The notes under the pieces were generated by a model that did no database searches, was not told where the DNA came from, and was given only the letters and a program-made list of their open reading frames with translations. DNA of 5,355 nucleotides from Candidatus Methanolliviera sp. GoM_asphalt (GTDB lineage: Archaea; Halobacteriota; Methanoliparia; Methanoliparales; Methanoliparaceae): contig CABGHH010000121.1 of assembly GCA_902158745.1 (NCBI GenBank), positions 1 through 5,355 of the forward strand, given 5' to 3'. A program made the position numbers and the translations under genes. Shown here in pieces: positions 4,940 to 5,355 of this stretch (position 1 is the first letter of the stretch; each line of letters starts with the position of its first letter).

Positions 4940-5355
4940 TTAATCTAAATCATCCAGCCATCCAGCTCTTTTATTTATCTTCCTCTTGAATATTTTTCCA
5001 ATATTGTTGGGGTCTTTCGCTTGGTGGTATTTAAGATAGATATAATCATCCATGATTCCCAAAATCTCTATCTTGCCAGTTTGATGGGACATAATGTACC
5101 TGAACCTTTTGCTGTGGCCGTTAATCTTCTTCTTAGCATCTTCTATAATTTTGTTGCCCCTGTAGAGCGGGACTTGAAAACGCCTTTTAACTCTCTTTAC
5201 CGGCCTGCATTGAAAAATATAATATGGGTTGACGCCGATACTTACCAGTTTATTCTGTAGCTCGGCCAGGATGTCTGGATTATCGTTCACCCCTTTCAGT
5301 AAAACGGATTGATTGTTAATTATCACATTAGAACTAATAAGTCGACCAACAGCTT
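4940..5355 (-). CDS. KamA-family radical SAM protein, C-terminal part (5' end outside window)
   Basis: About 137 residues are visible. The frame stays open to the window edge, so a GTG at 5324-5326 is an internal Val rather than a start; residues before it (AVGRLISSN) continue the family pattern. NQSVLLKGVND, then ILAELQNKLVSIGVNPYY and IFQCRPV, match the end of the TIM-barrel core of lysine 2,3-aminomutase-like enzymes (compare NQTVLLRGIND and GVRPYYLYQCD). The tail includes RYIMSHQTGKIEI, LKYHQAKDP and the terminal AGWLDDLD. True lysine 2,3-aminomutases carry Asp in YQCDL and in VVDAPGGGGK to hold the lysine side-chain amine; here the first is Arg and the second is absent from the aligned MSHQTGK. 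It is therefore probably not a lysine aminomutase but a related subgroup of unknown substrate. The CxxxCxxC iron-sulfur motif would lie outside the window. The gene converges on tRNA-Ile with a 32-bp gap. Confidence 0.88.
   Translation of the reverse strand, partial: AVGRLISSNVIINNQSVLLKGVNDNPDILAELQNKLVSIGVNPYYIFQCRPVKRVKRRFQVPLYRGNKIIEDAKKKINGHSKRFRYIMSHQTGKIEILGIMDDYIYLKYHQAKDPNNIGKIFKRKINKRAGWLDDLD

Noticed and set aside
5324..5326. GTG as start codon of the right-edge gene
   Set aside because: The frame is open upstream to the window edge and encodes residues that continue the KamA pattern, so the codon is internal.

Overview
The window reads as archaeal, probably a euryarchaeote of the methanogen, methane-oxidiser or Archaeoglobus type. 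The signs are: TATA-like boxes about 35 bp upstream of start codons that lack a clear Shine-Dalgarno site; an ADP-forming acetyl-CoA synthetase beta subunit; a short archaeal PRC-barrel protein; an archaeal-style CitG homologue; and a tRNA-Ile gene with no encoded CCA. The lineage is inference. The DNA is AT-rich, most clearly in the left half.

Layout, left to right. Bases 1-442 hold no convincing gene, only a short hairpin, a diverged direct repeat and an oligo-T stretch that could end the minus-strand transcript. Bases 443-2726 form a two-gene minus-strand cassette of unrecognised genes. The upstream gene is interrupted by a frameshift at a run of nine G. Removing one G restores a 216-residue protein whose C-terminus looks like a winged helix and whose stop codon directly abuts the start of the second gene. 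The second gene encodes 543 residues: a charged, low-complexity N-terminus, an alpha/beta middle part and a C-terminal stretch resembling a PD-(D/E)XK nuclease fold. Bases 2772-3677 (minus) encode a CitG-family triphosphoribosyl-dephospho-CoA synthase homologue.

From a compact 71-bp divergent promoter region the plus strand then carries a PRC-barrel gene (3749-4006) and, two bases later, acdB (4009-4710), the ATP-grasp beta subunit of acetate-CoA ligase (ADP-forming). No alpha subunit is in the window. A G-rich spacer with two palindromes leads to tRNA-Ile(GAU) at 4834-4907. The right edge carries the C-terminal part of a KamA-family radical SAM protein on the minus strand (4940-5355, cut by the window).

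The housekeeping genes (acdB, tRNA, citG-like) look intact and ordinary. The most interesting object is the left two-gene cassette: a putative DNA-binding protein with a homopolymeric G tract inside its winged helix, placed so that its reading frame may also control translation of a putative nuclease. This could be a phase-variable switch, a decaying gene or a sequencing error. The sequence alone does not decide between them.
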